DNA of 64,000 bases, taken from the NCBI GenBank assembly GCA_013396635.1, contig WBMW01003274.1, positions 236,701 through 300,700 of the forward strand, in the 5' to 3' direction. Both the position numbers and the translations under genes were made by a program. Below are positions 1 through 10,854 of the stretch, piece after piece. This DNA is from Penelope pileata (lineage: Eukaryota > Chordata > Aves > Galliformes > Cracidae). Every line of letters begins with the position of its first letter. Position 1 is the first letter of the stretch. The notes under the pieces were generated by a model. The model did no database searches, was not told the DNA's origin, and saw only the letters and a list, made by a program, of their open reading frames with translations.

Positions 1-828
1 TTTCTTTTCCAGTTAAGCCAAGCAAGCCAAGGATGGAGATCTCAGGGAAGAGTAAGAAATCCATCATCAGTGTTTGCCCATGGCTTGGGGGGCTGTGTGC
101 TGCTGCAGCTCCTGCACTTGTGGATGTAGGCATGAAGGTCTACTGTGGCCCCCAAAAAGCCAGAGAGCTTCCCAAAGTGTGGAAATTGCAGAAAGCAGGA
201 TCTGGCTTTGCAGGCTCAGTCCTTCCCTTGCCCAGAACAGACTCATTTCTCACATCACCCAGAACACACTGATGTGTACTATTCCCACTTCAGCAGCGGT
301 CCTCCTGTAGACAGAGTGACCAAAGGGCTGCAGGATCCGAGTCAGCCCGGCAGCGGGGTGGCTGCACCTGCTGCATGGCTGAGCATGGCTCTCTGGTTTT
401 CTAAAATCAAAATTGGCTGTGTGGGCTCCTGCAGGGCAGCAGCCTGCTCTCGGGTTGCTCCCTGGCGTTGGCATTGGATTGCACCACAGGTGGCTTTGGG
501 GTTGTTGGAGTTAATGTGATGCAGAGCTGCTGGGACGGTGCAGGTGTGCTCTGTCAAACTGGACTTCAACCCTCAGAACTACCTTTTTTATTTTTAATTA
601 TTTTTATTTATTTATTTATTTATTTATATTTTCCCCACCCACAGGCAGCTCCAAGTGTTTTATTTTCTCCCTTGGGGACCCAATTGTTTTGGTTCCTCTG
701 GTCACCTGGGAACTGCCTGCTCACGATGGCACTTCACCTTATTTCCTTGGGGAAGGGTTTTGCAGCCCCAGCATCCATTTTGGCACGGTGGGGTGTCAGG
801 CTGTCCCACCCCCTCGCCCCAGCCTCAC
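1..828 (-). other. ASB18 intron (left part, continues off window)
   Basis: Intron following ASB18 exon 4. It holds a TTTA simple repeat near 583-632. I looked for the SOCS-box exon on the minus strand and did not find one, so it is taken to lie left of position 1. Confidence 0.6.
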
Positions 829-3800
829 CTGCAGCACCTCCTCTGGCACGGCCTCCACCCACTTCTTGGAGATGGGGATTTGGGAGTAGGAGTTGATGAG
901 GATTTCGATGATCTCTGGCACTGCCGCGCAGGACCTCAGCACCTGGCCAGGGAACAATCACATATTTGAGGGGGTTGGATGGCATTTCCCAGAGGGGCAG
1001 AGCCTCCATGTGCCATGCATGAGGCTCTTCCCTCCCCACCATGGACCTCAGGGATGGTCCCTATAAATCTGAGCCAGGTTTGCCCTGCGTGCATTGGCCA
1101 TGTATCTGTAGAAGACCTGCCTTGTGGCAGTGCTTTCTCTGGACGCGGCTCCTGCTTCTTGTTTACATTTTTGGCTTGTGCGTGCTAAGCCTGGGTAATA
1201 TTTTCTTTATTGTTTGATGTAAAATCAATGAGACGCACAGCCATAACAAGACTGCTTTAATGGCTGATGTGCCAAGCCAGAGACATTAGGGCACACGGAA
1301 ACTGCCTCAAGTGGCACCAGGTGGGGACTTAGATCGGTTGTCAGGAAGAATTTATTCACGGAGAGAGCCATCAGGCATTGCAAGGGGCTGCCCAGGGCAG
1401 TGGTGGAGTCCCCATCCCTGGAGGTGTTTAAGAGATGTGTGGACGTGGCACTGAGGGAAGTGGTTTAGTGGTGGACTGGGTAGTGTTCACCATGGTTCTG
1501 ATGGTTGGACTTAGAATCATAGAACAGCTTAGGTTGGAAGGGACCTTAAAGATCATCTAGCTCCAAACTTGATGATCTGAAGGATCTTTTCCAACCTAAA
1601 TGATTCTATGACCGATAGGCAGTGGAAATCTTAACTTCCAACCCCATCACACCATGCCGGCTCAACCCATGGCCAACCCATGGCCACACCACACGTACCC
1701 AACACCAACCCCCTCAGCATCAAGCCCAATACCTTGCCAAAGGCAGGGGGCCATATTTTTTGGGATCCGTGGTTGAGAAGCAGCTGCACCACCAGGTGCG
1801 GCCTCAGCTCCCGCTTGAAGGCGGCCGTCTGCAGCACACAGCCCAGTGGGGAGACACCATTGTAGTCAATGGCATTGACGTCTGCCCCGTGCTGCAGCAG
1901 GAACCGCGCCAGCACGGCGTTGGCAGCCCCGCAGGCCTCATGCAGGGGGCTCCGATGCAGCTCATCACGGGAGTCCAGCTTGGCTCCGTGCACGACCAGC
2001 AGTCGGCAGAGCCGTAGGGCCTCCTCAGCAGCACCTGGGGCCTGCCGACAGAGTAGGCCCAAGGCCGTCTCGCCCCGGGTGCTGCAGGCGTCCACGCTCG
2101 CCCCATGCCGCAGGTAGAGGTGGGCATGGTCGTAGAGGCCATGCCTGGCTGCCATGTGCAGGGCTGTCTCCCCGCTGTCCTCGCTGGGCAGGTCGATGGT
2201 GGCCCCGTGTCTCAGCAGGAGCTCGGCGCAGCTGTGAAGAGAGGGGGTCATAGTATGGACATGTGTTGAGGTGATGGGGGAACTGTGGAGAGGATGGGGA
2301 AAGGCTGGAGCTGGGATTCTATGGGGTCATGGCACTGAGGGGGAACCACTGACTTTGGGGTGCAGCGAAGGCTGGGGAGGGCCACACTGCACCCTGGTGC
2401 CACATGCCCACCCTAGTGGTGGTTTGGACAACATCTCCCTCTTGCTCTTCACCTGCATCATTCATGAACGGTCACCTCTGAGTGCTTGGGCCACCAAGAC
2501 CCTGCTGTCACAGATCCACCAGGGGATGGAGGTTCTCATCCCAGCTGTGCCCATGCTTGAGCTGATGCCCACAGTTGGCCACCAACTGGGGTCTATCCCA
2601 ACCAAAGTGGGGTGCAGGATGCAGCAGGCCATGGTGAGGATGTGACGGGCACCTTCATGCCGTTCATCTGTTGGCCACAGTCCTAGGGAACCTTGGAGAA
2701 GATCTATATAACCCAAAGCCTCAGCTAACATCCATGCCTTGGGGCCAAGGGGTCTCTGGGTGGTAGGTGGGGCTGAGGGAAGCCAGTTGTTGCTTTGTGT
2801 ACCTGTTAACTCCAAGCAAATAACACAGAGGTTCTCAGCTGAAAACATCTACATTGCTGCCTTGACCTTAATCATAGAATCACAGAATGGCTGGGGTTGG
2901 AAGACCAACCAGTTCCAATCCTGCTGCCACGGGCTGGTTGCCACCCCATGGATTAAGTTGCCCAGGGCTTGTGTGAAATACCAGACCAAACCCACTTTTG
3001 CAGCTGACCTGCTCTGCACCTATTTCACTGTTTCATCGTACCAACTTGATGCCTGAGTTTTAGAAATGTAAATGTGCTGGAGGATGAGTGGAGGATAATC
3101 TGGCATGGAGGGAAGCCCTCTGAGACACCTCTGTGCAGCTCCTCGTGGGTTTGCTGATATTAAAAAGGACTAAAGGGCAGCATCAGGCAGACATTCCTCT
3201 GCTTTTCTCAGGCAAACCAACCAGTTTCCTTGTCCTTGCAGGGGAAGGGATACAGGTTGGGTCCCCACATGGCAGAGTGAAGCCAAGGCTGCCTGAGGCT
3301 GGCTTAGTGCCCCTCTCCTGGGATGGTGGAGCAGTGGCAACAAATTTGCAACAGGCAATTGCTGCCACCCCAAATATTGTCTCTGCACCAGACCATTGTT
3401 CCCTGATCAAAATTTGAGACGATTGACCTAAAATAGTTGTTCTCCTAATACAGGCTTTGCAAAAGACACCATCTGAAAACCACAGGACTGGTTATCATGG
3501 AATTTGCCCTCAAATTGTTGCACATTCTGTACAGTTGTTCCTTTTTCCTTTAAAATGTGCATGCCCCTGTTTCAAGCAATGGCTTGTCTCCTTGTGTTAT
3601 CTTGGCTCTTGCAGTCTGCTGATGGTCAGTAACATTTTGTTGGAGTGGATCTTGTTGCTGAAGCAAATCACACCTTGATTGGTGCCTGTTCTGGATGGTA
3701 AGGAGTTTCTAGTCCTAATTATAACGACCCTTTTGGGATCCCTAGGGGTTACCTTAACGGCAGTGCCATGTTTAGCTCTAGCAGCCTAAAATAACATGCT

Positions 3801-6800
3801 GTGAGCAAACCAACTAATGGTTCTGCAGGGAAAAAATTGAATAAAGTATTTCTGCCTTGGGTGCAAAACACGCAGCAGCCTAGTCCATGCTGCCAGGCGT
3901 GGGGAAAACCATGCTGCAGTGGTCACTTCTCATGGAGCAGGAGCGTATTGCAAGGCAGCCAGCATTGCAGGAAGTCAACTCCTCTCGACATCCCAAATAT
4001 TCTTCTAGACACACTAGTGTTATGGGAACCCTACCTTTCCCAGATGTTGCTCTGCTGATCGGTGATTCTTATTTGTTACCAAGTTCTACGGCTTCATCTC
4101 ATCGAATTGCTAGAGGAAATCCAAGTTGCTTGGTGCTGAATTTTCCCTCTGGAATGTCAGTGAGTGGCTATAAATACGGGGTGATCTCCTCTGGAAAACA
4201 TGGGCCCCTGTGAGAAGCACGTGCTGCCTCCTTCAACATATGGCACAAAAGCAGGTGCAGGTTAGCAGCTGGCCTGGGGCTGTGGATAGGGTGAATGCCA
4301 TCCATGTTTGCTGGCTATAGGCTCTTATTTTAGCTCTAATCTCTGTTGATGAACTCATACACTCTAACACTTTGCCAGCATTTTTGTCTTCTTGGTTTTT
4401 TTTAGTCAAACCCTGTTGTTTACCATCAAAGTAGACTGAAGTTCCATTGAACAAGGCTCAGTTAAAGCTTGCTGTTTTCTGGGTCTCCTCAATATCCAGT
4501 TTTCCAGGAATATTGCAAGAAGTCAAGGACAGAGTCCAGCCAAGCTTGAGATGCTGGTTGGGGACTGATGTGAGAAATACCCAGGCTGGGAAAGTTGGCT
4601 TTGGTTTGAGATGGGATGCAATGAGTAGCCACCAGGAGGAGCAGAAGGCTGGGGCAAGCTCGAGGTAATTCCCAAAACTTGAGCAGGTCCTCACTGTTTG
4701 TAAAGAAAATGTTTTCTTTCTTTTTTCTCCTTTCCTCTCTCTATGGTTGAAGTGAGGCTTTCCTGTCCTTCCCTTGCTTGTTTTTCATGGCAAGGGCTAC
4801 TCTGAGTGAACTTCTCTTCATCTGTCTGTGACTCACTGCAGCTTGGGAAACACGCTTTCACTAGCCTGGTTCTGAGTACAAGGGTTATTCTTATTAATTT
4901 CCTTAGAAAAGGAAGACACATTTCTTTAAAATCTGAAATCTATCCATTGGACTTGGAGAGCCCGTTGGTGAATGGTGGCGATGTTGGTGCTGCGGGCTGA
5001 TGGCTGGATGTGGAGGGGTGCTGCTCAGAGCCCAAGAACGCCTTTGTCAAAAAGCTCCACGAGTTGTGAGCGTGCAGCTGTCTCACACTTCATCCTGGCA
5101 CTCACAGTGACTTCTTCAAAGTCCTTTTCTTCCCCAAGGAAGACACCCATTGGGCTGCGCTTCACATCTCCTCTGGGCTCATTCCTTCCTGTGCATCATA
5201 GAGGCAGCCCTGCTTGGATAGGGAGTGAATTTCCAAAGCACTGGCTCTGAATGCTCTGAGTTTTGTATTCCAGCATCACCAAATGGAGCAGAGGACTTGA
5301 CTTAGCACTAGATGATGCTAAATGCTGGCCTTTAAACTCCATGCTCATTTTCATTTGCAGCAACATCTCCGACACGGCCCAACTGGACAGCCAGCAACCC
5401 CCATGGCTGGGCAGCCCTGCTACTGTCCCTCAGAGCCACAGGGTCAGAGCCAGAAGACAACTCTGCTTCCAGCTCTTGGGGTGGAGAAAAGTGAAAAAGT
5501 GAACACAAAGACCCAAGCCAGACACGATAAACCTCTTTCCAAGGTGCTTCAGAAAGATGATTTTGGAAGAGTTTGGGTGGCATTGGTGCAACAAAGGAGA
5601 GAAAAAGTTGGTGGCTGAGGGCTGCTGTCACACCAGCAGGTAGCTCTAGTTGGAGGGACAGTCTAATGGATGTGTCTAATTGTTGGGTGCTCCGCTGGAA
5701 GCAATCAGTATCAGCATCTTGGGACATTTCCCTAGCTGCCTCCCCAAGCCATGAGCAGAAGAAGCAAAGCCATCTCTTCCCACTGTTGGCTTGGCAAACC
5801 CTCTCCTGCAATGGAGAGGCTGGGGATGAGGAGCTCTGGGGAGCTCCCCTCCCTTCTGCACGCTGGGAAGTGGCAAAGGAAACCTGTGCTCTTTGGAAGG
5901 CGTTCTCCACTTCGCAGATCTGAAGGAGGACTGCAAAGCGAAGGCTTGGCTGGTGCCTGTACAGTTTGCCATCCCTTCTGCTGGGGGTGCCTCCATGGGA
6001 GGAGAGGGATGGGAGTTGCATCCTGCACCCCATCAGAATCACCCTCACCTGCTCAGCACCCCACACTCACTGCTGCTGGGAGCAGAGCGTCTTCCTCTCC
6101 CCCTCAATTATTTTTATTTTATTTTTTGGGGGTGCCAATAAAGGCGCTCTCCTTTAATCATCCTGGCTTGAGAGGGAAATGAGAGAGAGCCGGGGAGAGA
6201 GTGCAGTGAATTTAGAGACTCATCTTACCCCACCATGTTAATTATCTCTGCTGTAAAAAAGAGGTCAAGGAGAGGAACTCTACTAAATAGGACGACGTTG
6301 GCATGAACAGCTCCTAAAGTGAAGAAGGTAAGACTGAACTTTACTGGAACTTTTTTTTTTTTAAATCTCTTCAAAAAGCTCCTAGATTAAAGCTCTGATA
6401 TCCTTTTTGTTGAAATCTCATGGATTCTGAAGCTCAAATGGCTGGAAGGAAGCCCAGATAATTTTTTTTATCCCAGTCACTGAGAGGCTCAAAGGTTTTA
6501 AGTCCTGCCCCCATGGTGAATTGCCGAGTATATGGGAATACAGAAGAACCTGGCACATAGGTGTTCTGGCCATTGTTATCAAGAGGGAGAAAAATAAAAT
6601 AGCTCTCTATGTAGGTCAATGACCTGCTCTTTATTGTCAGTAAAAAAATTAAGGATGACCTAAAATCTACTACTTTAAAAAAAAAAAAAGAAAAAAAAAA
6701 GAGGCAGGTAAAGTAGTCTCCCCCTAATCAAAGAGGAAATGTTTGTGTTACCCAAAGCTTGACCTCCTCGGTCTCTAACTTTAGTAAAGTCTTTGCAATT

Positions 6801-9800
6801 GAAAAGCAGTGGTCGAAACCTCAAAACCTGTCTGAAATGTCTATTAATTTTTGATCTTTCAAGAGAGTTGGCTTAGTTATTGTAGAAGCCCCCGTAGCGC
6901 CGCGTAGCGTAGTTAAGGGTCTCTCAGCATTACCATTATAAAGCCCCAATATTCAAGGGCTCACAACTCAGCTGTTTCCACCTTGCCCGATCCCTGTGTT
7001 GCCGTTTGCTGGCTCACCTGCCATCCCCCTCCACCACTCTGGGGGAAACAGTGTGCCAGTTGGTGACAAGGGGACATTCCTAATATTTTATTTGGGCCTC
7101 TGTGGGATGAGGGATGTGCTGAGTTAGTGGCTGCTTTCTGAGCCCTCCCTCTCTCTACATTGGGCGGCTTAAAACACCCCTGTGGCTCTTTGGGGAATGC
7201 TGGTGCCATGGTTTGGGGACTGAAGGCTCCACGTTTTAATGCCTGGCTAAGAGAGGAGAAGCATCTCGTTATTAACAATGAGGGCTGCTGGTGCCATCCT
7301 CCCTCACCCTTCCAGCCTGGCAGGTGATTTGTGCCGTGCACACCAACACAGCCCTCATCGTGCCAAGGATGCGTGCGATGATCATGAAGGTTTGGGCTGA
7401 ATGGTCGGTGTCTTCTGCTGCCTCACAGAGGCTCTTATTTATACGATGGGTTTGAGATATTTATATCTGAAAACCTTTCCCTCTCCGGCTGCCTTTCTTC
7501 CGCAGAGCTCTTGTTTGAACAGCTCTCTGACATCTAGCCCACAATACATCGGATCTGCAGTGGGAACCTTGCCTTCAACACCTACTTCTATTTAAGCTTG
7601 CTGCCTGCCTAAAGAGGAGAGGTTTGAAGCCAGGGTGGCTTTTCAGTGAAGCTGGCAGGCAATGAAATTCGCTACAGCCCGAAGTGGTTTCATCAGGATA
7701 TCAAGCGGCCGAGCTCTTTTTAAGATCTGTTTCCCTGGGCCTAATGATTCAGGCACTTAAAGCCCTACTGGGCTGAAACGAGACGCACACACGGATGCAC
7801 AAAGCCCACGGCGAGGGCAAACATCTTTCAAAATGCAACGCCTGTGCCTGTGTCTGAAGAGCTGGGACTGATGCGGCTGAAAGGGGAGTGTACGTATGTG
7901 GCCAAGCCGCCTAAACCAGGATGAATAAAGATAATCCAAACTGAGATAGATCCATTCATGGGACAAGGGGGCAAACATCAGAACACAACAGGAGAGCAAA
8001 ACCCACTCCCAGCTCTGCTGCAGCAAGATTTTAGGAGGAGCAGGTGCTCTGAATGGCACTGACATCCCTCATGGACCATGAAAAACAATGGTTATCCCAG
8101 GCATGTCCAACCCACAGCCTGGCACAGCTTGTGCCGTGCCCTGCTCCCTGCCATTGAACCATCATGGTGGTGGCTCATCCGCATTGAGTGGTCCAACCCA
8201 GCCCCGAGTGCATGTCCATCACACAGCAGCAGCCTAACACTGGTGTGCAACTGGCACAGAGCTGAACCCAGGGCACAGGGAGGGCACAGTGCTCACTCGA
8301 GTAACACAAATCATCCTATGCATTTTGATACATTGACTAAACACAGTCCATGAACAGTGAAAAATATGCAGCCTTGCTTTGTGTTTTGATAAAGGAATTC
8401 AAGAATATGTTCCAAGATTGCCAAAAAAATCATCAATATTTTTGTATACTTGCTACTCCATTTTCAGTTGACACAAACACACAAATATTCAAACGGAATA
8501 TAGAGCTGCAATCAGACATTCAACTCAAACTGAAATGTAACCATGTCTCCCTACAGACTTCTATAAGCCCTGTCTTACCAGAGAAACATATCCCTTGCGT
8601 CACAATCACACCTTATTCACATCATCGCTTTTTGGCAGCACGTACCTTTGTGAACAACTGTTTTCAAGGATGAAGCAAAGGAAAAGTAAAGTTTCATCAA
8701 AAAAATCTGATGAACACCTTGAAAGCTCACTGAGAATTGCAACCACTTGCATTGAACCAGACTCGTGCACTAGTTTCACAAAAACAAGGTCAGATATCCC
8801 ACTAGTTTGATGTTTTTGTTGCTCTCTTGCATGATTTAATTAAAAAAAAAAGTGTTGCTAGTGATATACATTAACTATATTATATATTTATACATGGCCC
8901 AAGACAATTCCTCTTCACTCAGTGCAGCCCAGGCAAGACAAAAGGTTGGACACTGATGGGATAGCCCATGTGCCCCACAGCGGGACAAACCCCAGGCATC
9001 TCCTGGGAAGAAGCATGGCAGCCTTGGGACCCATGGATGTGGCAATTTTCCTTCATCAGAGGTTGAAGGAAAAGCACATGGATGCTCCCACCTGCAGGAA
9101 GGGAGCCACTCAATGCAATGTGCCCAGCACCAAAACGTCCCCTTTCAGGAGGGCAGGTGGCCCATGTGCTGCTTGCAGTGGGCTTTGCAAAGCTGTTGCC
9201 ATCTCCCAAACCCCTGCCCAGCCTTGTGCCAGTGGCACTTCTGACTGGTGGATGCAGCCAGGGAGGATGCCCCAACCTGATAGCTAAAATGTTGGCTACT
9301 CTGACCCAGGAGGAGCAGTGGGAGCAGGCTGGGGGTCTCTGTGGGGACAGTGGGAGCACGCTGGTGTCACACACAGGTTCCGGGGGGGGGGACCATCTCC
9401 TTACCGCAGCGACTCGCGGGTGGTGCAGAGGTGCAGCGGGGCCAGCCCCTTGTCGCTCTGGAGGTTGGGGTCAGCCTGGTGCTCCAGCAGCAGCTCCACG
9501 CAGGCAGTGTGCCCCCCCCGGCAGGCCTCGTGCAGGGGGGCCCAGCCCCCTGGCGCCAGGTCGGGGTCTGCCCGGCATTGCAGGAGGTGCCGCAGGCAGG
9601 TGGTATGGCCCTGGGCGGCAGCGATGCACAGCGGGGTGCTCAGCTCCTGCTTGTACTCCAGTGACCACAGCCCTGCGGGGACGAGGGAACGGAGTGATGA
9701 GTGGGGACGGCCAGGGGGACACTGTGGGGGTCACACTGGGGATGGGATATGAGTAAAACACTGTGTAATGCACTTTCCCCCTTTTCTAAACCTCTTTAGA

Positions 9801-10760
9801 AACATCAGGTCTTGGTAAGTTTTTGTTGGGTGCTCCAAGCACTGTTGGAGGAAGCAAACATCCCTGGTGAGTGCACAATTTCATTATCTGCTCATGGAAG
9901 AGGAGGAGCCCCCAGCCCTGCAGGCATTTAAGAAACACGTGGAGGTGGCACTGAGGGACATGGCTTAGCGATGGCATTCCGTAAGCCATGTTGATGGCTG
10001 GAGTTGGTGATCCTGAAGTTTTTCTCCAATCTAAATGATTCTGTGACATGCCACAAGAGCCTTCTCATGCCAGGCAGATCAAAACCCCAGTGGGACCCCA
10101 CTGCAGGCTCTTCTCCTTCCCCTCTCTGCAGAGAGCTGCTGCAGGGCTGGAGGAGCCGTACTCACTGGGACAAAGCCAGGCCAGCATCTCATTCCTGCCA
10201 GACAGAAACAAGGTGCCCTCTCCGAGCTGCCGTGCAAGGAATGTGAGCTGCAAGCCCTCTGGAAAGCATGCCTAAGCCACAGGGTGCCCCATCCTAGCCT
10301 GGAAAAGTGATGTGAGCACACTCTTTTTAACTTTCTTGCCCTTCTCATGGGTTAGTATGTGCAGAAGAGAACAGAAGTGCCAAGTGTTTCTGGCTACAGC
10401 TCCAAACCTCTAACCAGAAAGGAACCATCTCAGGAAGAGGCACTTCAAAGCACTGTGCATATCCCACTTGGTTAGGTTAGTAATTACCTGGGGTTGCTCT
10501 GGGCTGGCCTCTAAAGAAAAAGTACCTGAGAGTCCATAAAATGCTTGGCTTTTCACCTGCCACTCCATCTCGTTTTTACTGATCTCAAAAACCAGGTTGG
10601 CATCTTTGTAGTATCTGTCTGTCAGCATCTGCAGGTTTCTCAGGTCCCCCGTGACCAGGGCCCTGTAGAACTTGTCAGCAAGGGACGTCGGCAGATGCTC
10701 CGGATCCAGTTTGGGAGAAATCTGCAGCTTCTCTGTCACTGGTCCTGGTAACTCGTCCAT
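1..10760 (-). CDS. ASB18: ASB18, ankyrin repeat and SOCS box protein 18 (3' end cut by window edge)
   Basis: Spliced gene on the minus strand; the coding exons are 10526-10760, 9405-9672, 1733-2231 and 829-942. Joined, they keep one open frame of 372 codons with phases 1, 2, 0, 0. The protein begins with a non-ankyrin segment (about residues 1-80, including DANLVFEI and NEMEWQVK, which I recognise from ASB18), followed by about seven ankyrin repeats with TPLH/TALH-type and LLL-HGA-type signatures, then the linker that precedes the SOCS box. The SOCS box exon is not in the window and must lie left of position 1. ASB family members bind Elongin B/C and Cullin-5 through the SOCS box and present substrates for ubiquitination; the substrate of ASB18 is not evident from sequence. 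The neighbour IQCA1 on the same strand supports the orthology. ASB18 is preferred over other ASB paralogues because of the N-terminal motifs and this synteny. Confidence 0.92.
583..632. repeat. TTTA simple repeat
   Basis: About five uninterrupted TTTA units preceded by T/A-rich sequence in an ASB18 intron. Confidence 0.85.
829..942 (-). CDS. ASB18: ASB18 coding exon 4 (linker before SOCS box)
   Basis: A 114-base, phase 0-0 exon flanked by acceptor CTGGCCAG above 942 and donor CAG/GTGAGG below 829. It has no ATG, so an ORF list starting at methionine misses it. It encodes 38 residues beginning VLRSCAAVPEIIEILINSY and ending VPEEVLQ, which fits the ASB18 segment just before the SOCS box. The next exon should begin in phase 0 and lies beyond the left edge. 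Confidence 0.88.
943..1732 (-). other. ASB18 intron 3 (with CR1)
   Basis: A 790-base intron between exons 3 and 4. It contains a composite CR1 fragment at about 1297-1613; nothing else was recognised. Confidence 0.7.
1297..1613 (+). mobile_element. CR1 LINE 3' fragment with nested CR1 piece
   Basis: A plus-orientation CR1 3' end, recognised by CTGCCCAGGGCAGTGGTGGA and the terminal TTTTCCAACCTAAATGATTC. It is interrupted at 1513-1566 by a minus-orientation CR1 terminal fragment flanked by ACTT on both sides. Confidence 0.88.
1733..2231 (-). CDS. ASB18: ASB18 coding exon 3 (main ankyrin block)
   Basis: A 499-base exon with acceptor TTCACAG above 2231 and donor AAG/GTATTG below 1733; phase 2 in, phase 0 out. 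It encodes four more ankyrin repeats, recognisable by GETALHMAARHG, GETALGLLC, SPLHEACGAAN and HGADVNAIDYNGVSPLG. It ends with the LLNHGS...WPPAFGK segment that precedes the C-terminal region in ASB18. The first base completes an arginine codon split with exon 2. Confidence 0.94.
2872..2985 (-). mobile_element. CR1 LINE fragment
   Basis: Starts with the reverse-complement CR1 terminus ATCATAGAATCACAGAATGG followed by GGGTTGGAAG, then GCCACCCCATGGATTAAGTTG. The right boundary is approximate. Confidence 0.8.
6675..6701. repeat. A-rich tract
   Basis: Thirteen A's, a G, then ten A's; a simple tract without a recognisable SINE body upstream. Confidence 0.8.
8098..8958 (+). mobile_element. Decayed hAT/Charlie-type DNA transposon
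   Basis: The left end reads CAGGCATGTCCAACC and the right end GGTTGGACACTGATG. These are imperfect inverted repeats (11 of 15 positions) close to the Charlie-type end CAGGGGTGTCCAACC. They are flanked by GGTTATCC (8090-8097) and GGATAGCC (8959-8966), a 6-of-8 match that fits the 8-bp target duplication of hAT elements. The interior encodes the C-terminal end of a hAT transposase on the plus strand. At 861 bases it is internally deleted relative to an autonomous element. It lies in ASB18 intron 2 in opposite orientation to the gene. Confidence 0.85.
8350..8806 (+). pseudogene. hAT transposase C-terminal remnant (frameshifted)
   Basis: Three reading frames in succession match the C-terminal part of Charlie-type transposases, the family from which GTF2IRD2 and SCAND3-type host proteins derive. 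The first frame (about 8350-8600) carries IELQSDIQLK and CNHVSL. The second (about 8600-8762) carries SSLFGSTYLCEQLFSRMKQR and SDEHLESSLRIATT of the hAT dimerisation domain. The third (about 8763-8806) carries ALVSQKQGQISH and a stop. Two frameshifts break it, and no N-terminal zinc finger or catalytic core is present. Confidence 0.8.
9405..9672 (-). CDS. ASB18: ASB18 coding exon 2 (first ankyrin repeats)
   Basis: The acceptor is CCGCAG just above 9672 and the donor CG/GTAAGG at 9405/9404. The exon enters in phase 1 and leaves in phase 2. It encodes GLWSLEYKQEL, then ankyrin repeats with STPLCIAAAQGH, APLHEACRGGH and APLHLC helices and loops of the LLQCRADP and LLEHQADPN type. It is GC-rich like the rest of the coding part. 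A run of nine to ten G's at 9381-9391, on the plus strand, lies just inside the following intron. Confidence 0.93.
9673..10525 (-). other. ASB18 intron 1
   Basis: An 853-base intron. A plus-strand CR1 3' fragment occupies 9894-10048; the remainder shows nothing recognisable. Confidence 0.7.
9894..10048 (+). mobile_element. CR1 LINE 3' fragment
   Basis: Contains GGAGGTGGCACTGAGGGACA and the diverged terminus TTCTCCAATCTAAATGATTC. It is strongly 5' truncated. Confidence 0.8.
10526..10760 (-). CDS. ASB18: ASB18 coding exon 1
   Basis: The start codon is at 10758-10760 and opens 78 codons plus one base. The exon ends at a GTACTT donor (intron side 10525), giving phase 1. The peptide starts MDELPGP and contains GDLRNLQ, YYKDANLVFEI and EMEWQVK, then ends GLS before a split glycine. 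I chose this ATG because it is the first in frame and lies about 50 bases downstream of a clear TATA box. As I remember it, the human protein has a longer and different N terminus, so an extra upstream start in other transcripts cannot be excluded. Confidence 0.88.
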
Positions 10761-10804
10761 TCCAGTGCCTCCCGTGCAGAGCCCTGGCCGAGAGGGCAGA
10801 GGGG

Positions 10805-10812
10805 CTTTTATA
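10805..10812 (-). promoter_or_regulatory. ASB18: TATA box of ASB18 promoter
   Basis: Read on the minus strand the sequence is TATAAAAG, a full TATA consensus, about 45 bases upstream of the ASB18 start codon. A start site some 25-30 bases downstream would fall near 10780 and leave a 5' untranslated leader of only about 20 bases. The start site itself is inferred. Confidence 0.7.
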
Positions 10813-10844
10813 GTTCATTGTTTCCACTGTCCTGTCCTCATTGT

Positions 10845-10854
10845 CTAATTATAA
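10845..10854 (-). promoter_or_regulatory. MEF2-type site upstream of ASB18
   Basis: On the minus strand the ten bases read TTATAATTAG, an exact match to the MEF2 consensus YTAWWWWTAR, 32 bases upstream of the TATA box. CAGGTG E-boxes lie further upstream at 10901-10906 and 10993-10998. This is the layout expected of a striated-muscle promoter; muscle expression is an inference from the sites. Confidence 0.5.

Larger units (their letters stand above)
2232..9404 (-). other. ASB18 intron 2
   Basis: A 7.2 kb intron. It contains a CR1 fragment (2872-2985), an A-rich tract (6675-6701), a short CpG-containing GTAGCG repeat (about 6889-6911) and a hAT/Charlie element (8098-8958). The rest appears single-copy. 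Several open frames occur, including one of 244 codons on the minus strand at 5332-6066, but none shows a known domain. Confidence 0.7.

Noticed and set aside
1..828. Search for the ASB18 SOCS-box exon
   Set aside because: No minus-strand frame with the expected LP-P-hydrophobic SOCS-box pattern and splice acceptor was found; the exon is likely outside the window.
1622..2017. 131-codon plus-strand open frame
   Set aside because: Antisense shadow of ASB18 exon 3.
9082..9756. 224-codon plus-strand open frame
   Set aside because: It lies antisense to ASB18 exon 2; the open frame is a by-product of GC-rich ankyrin coding sequence.
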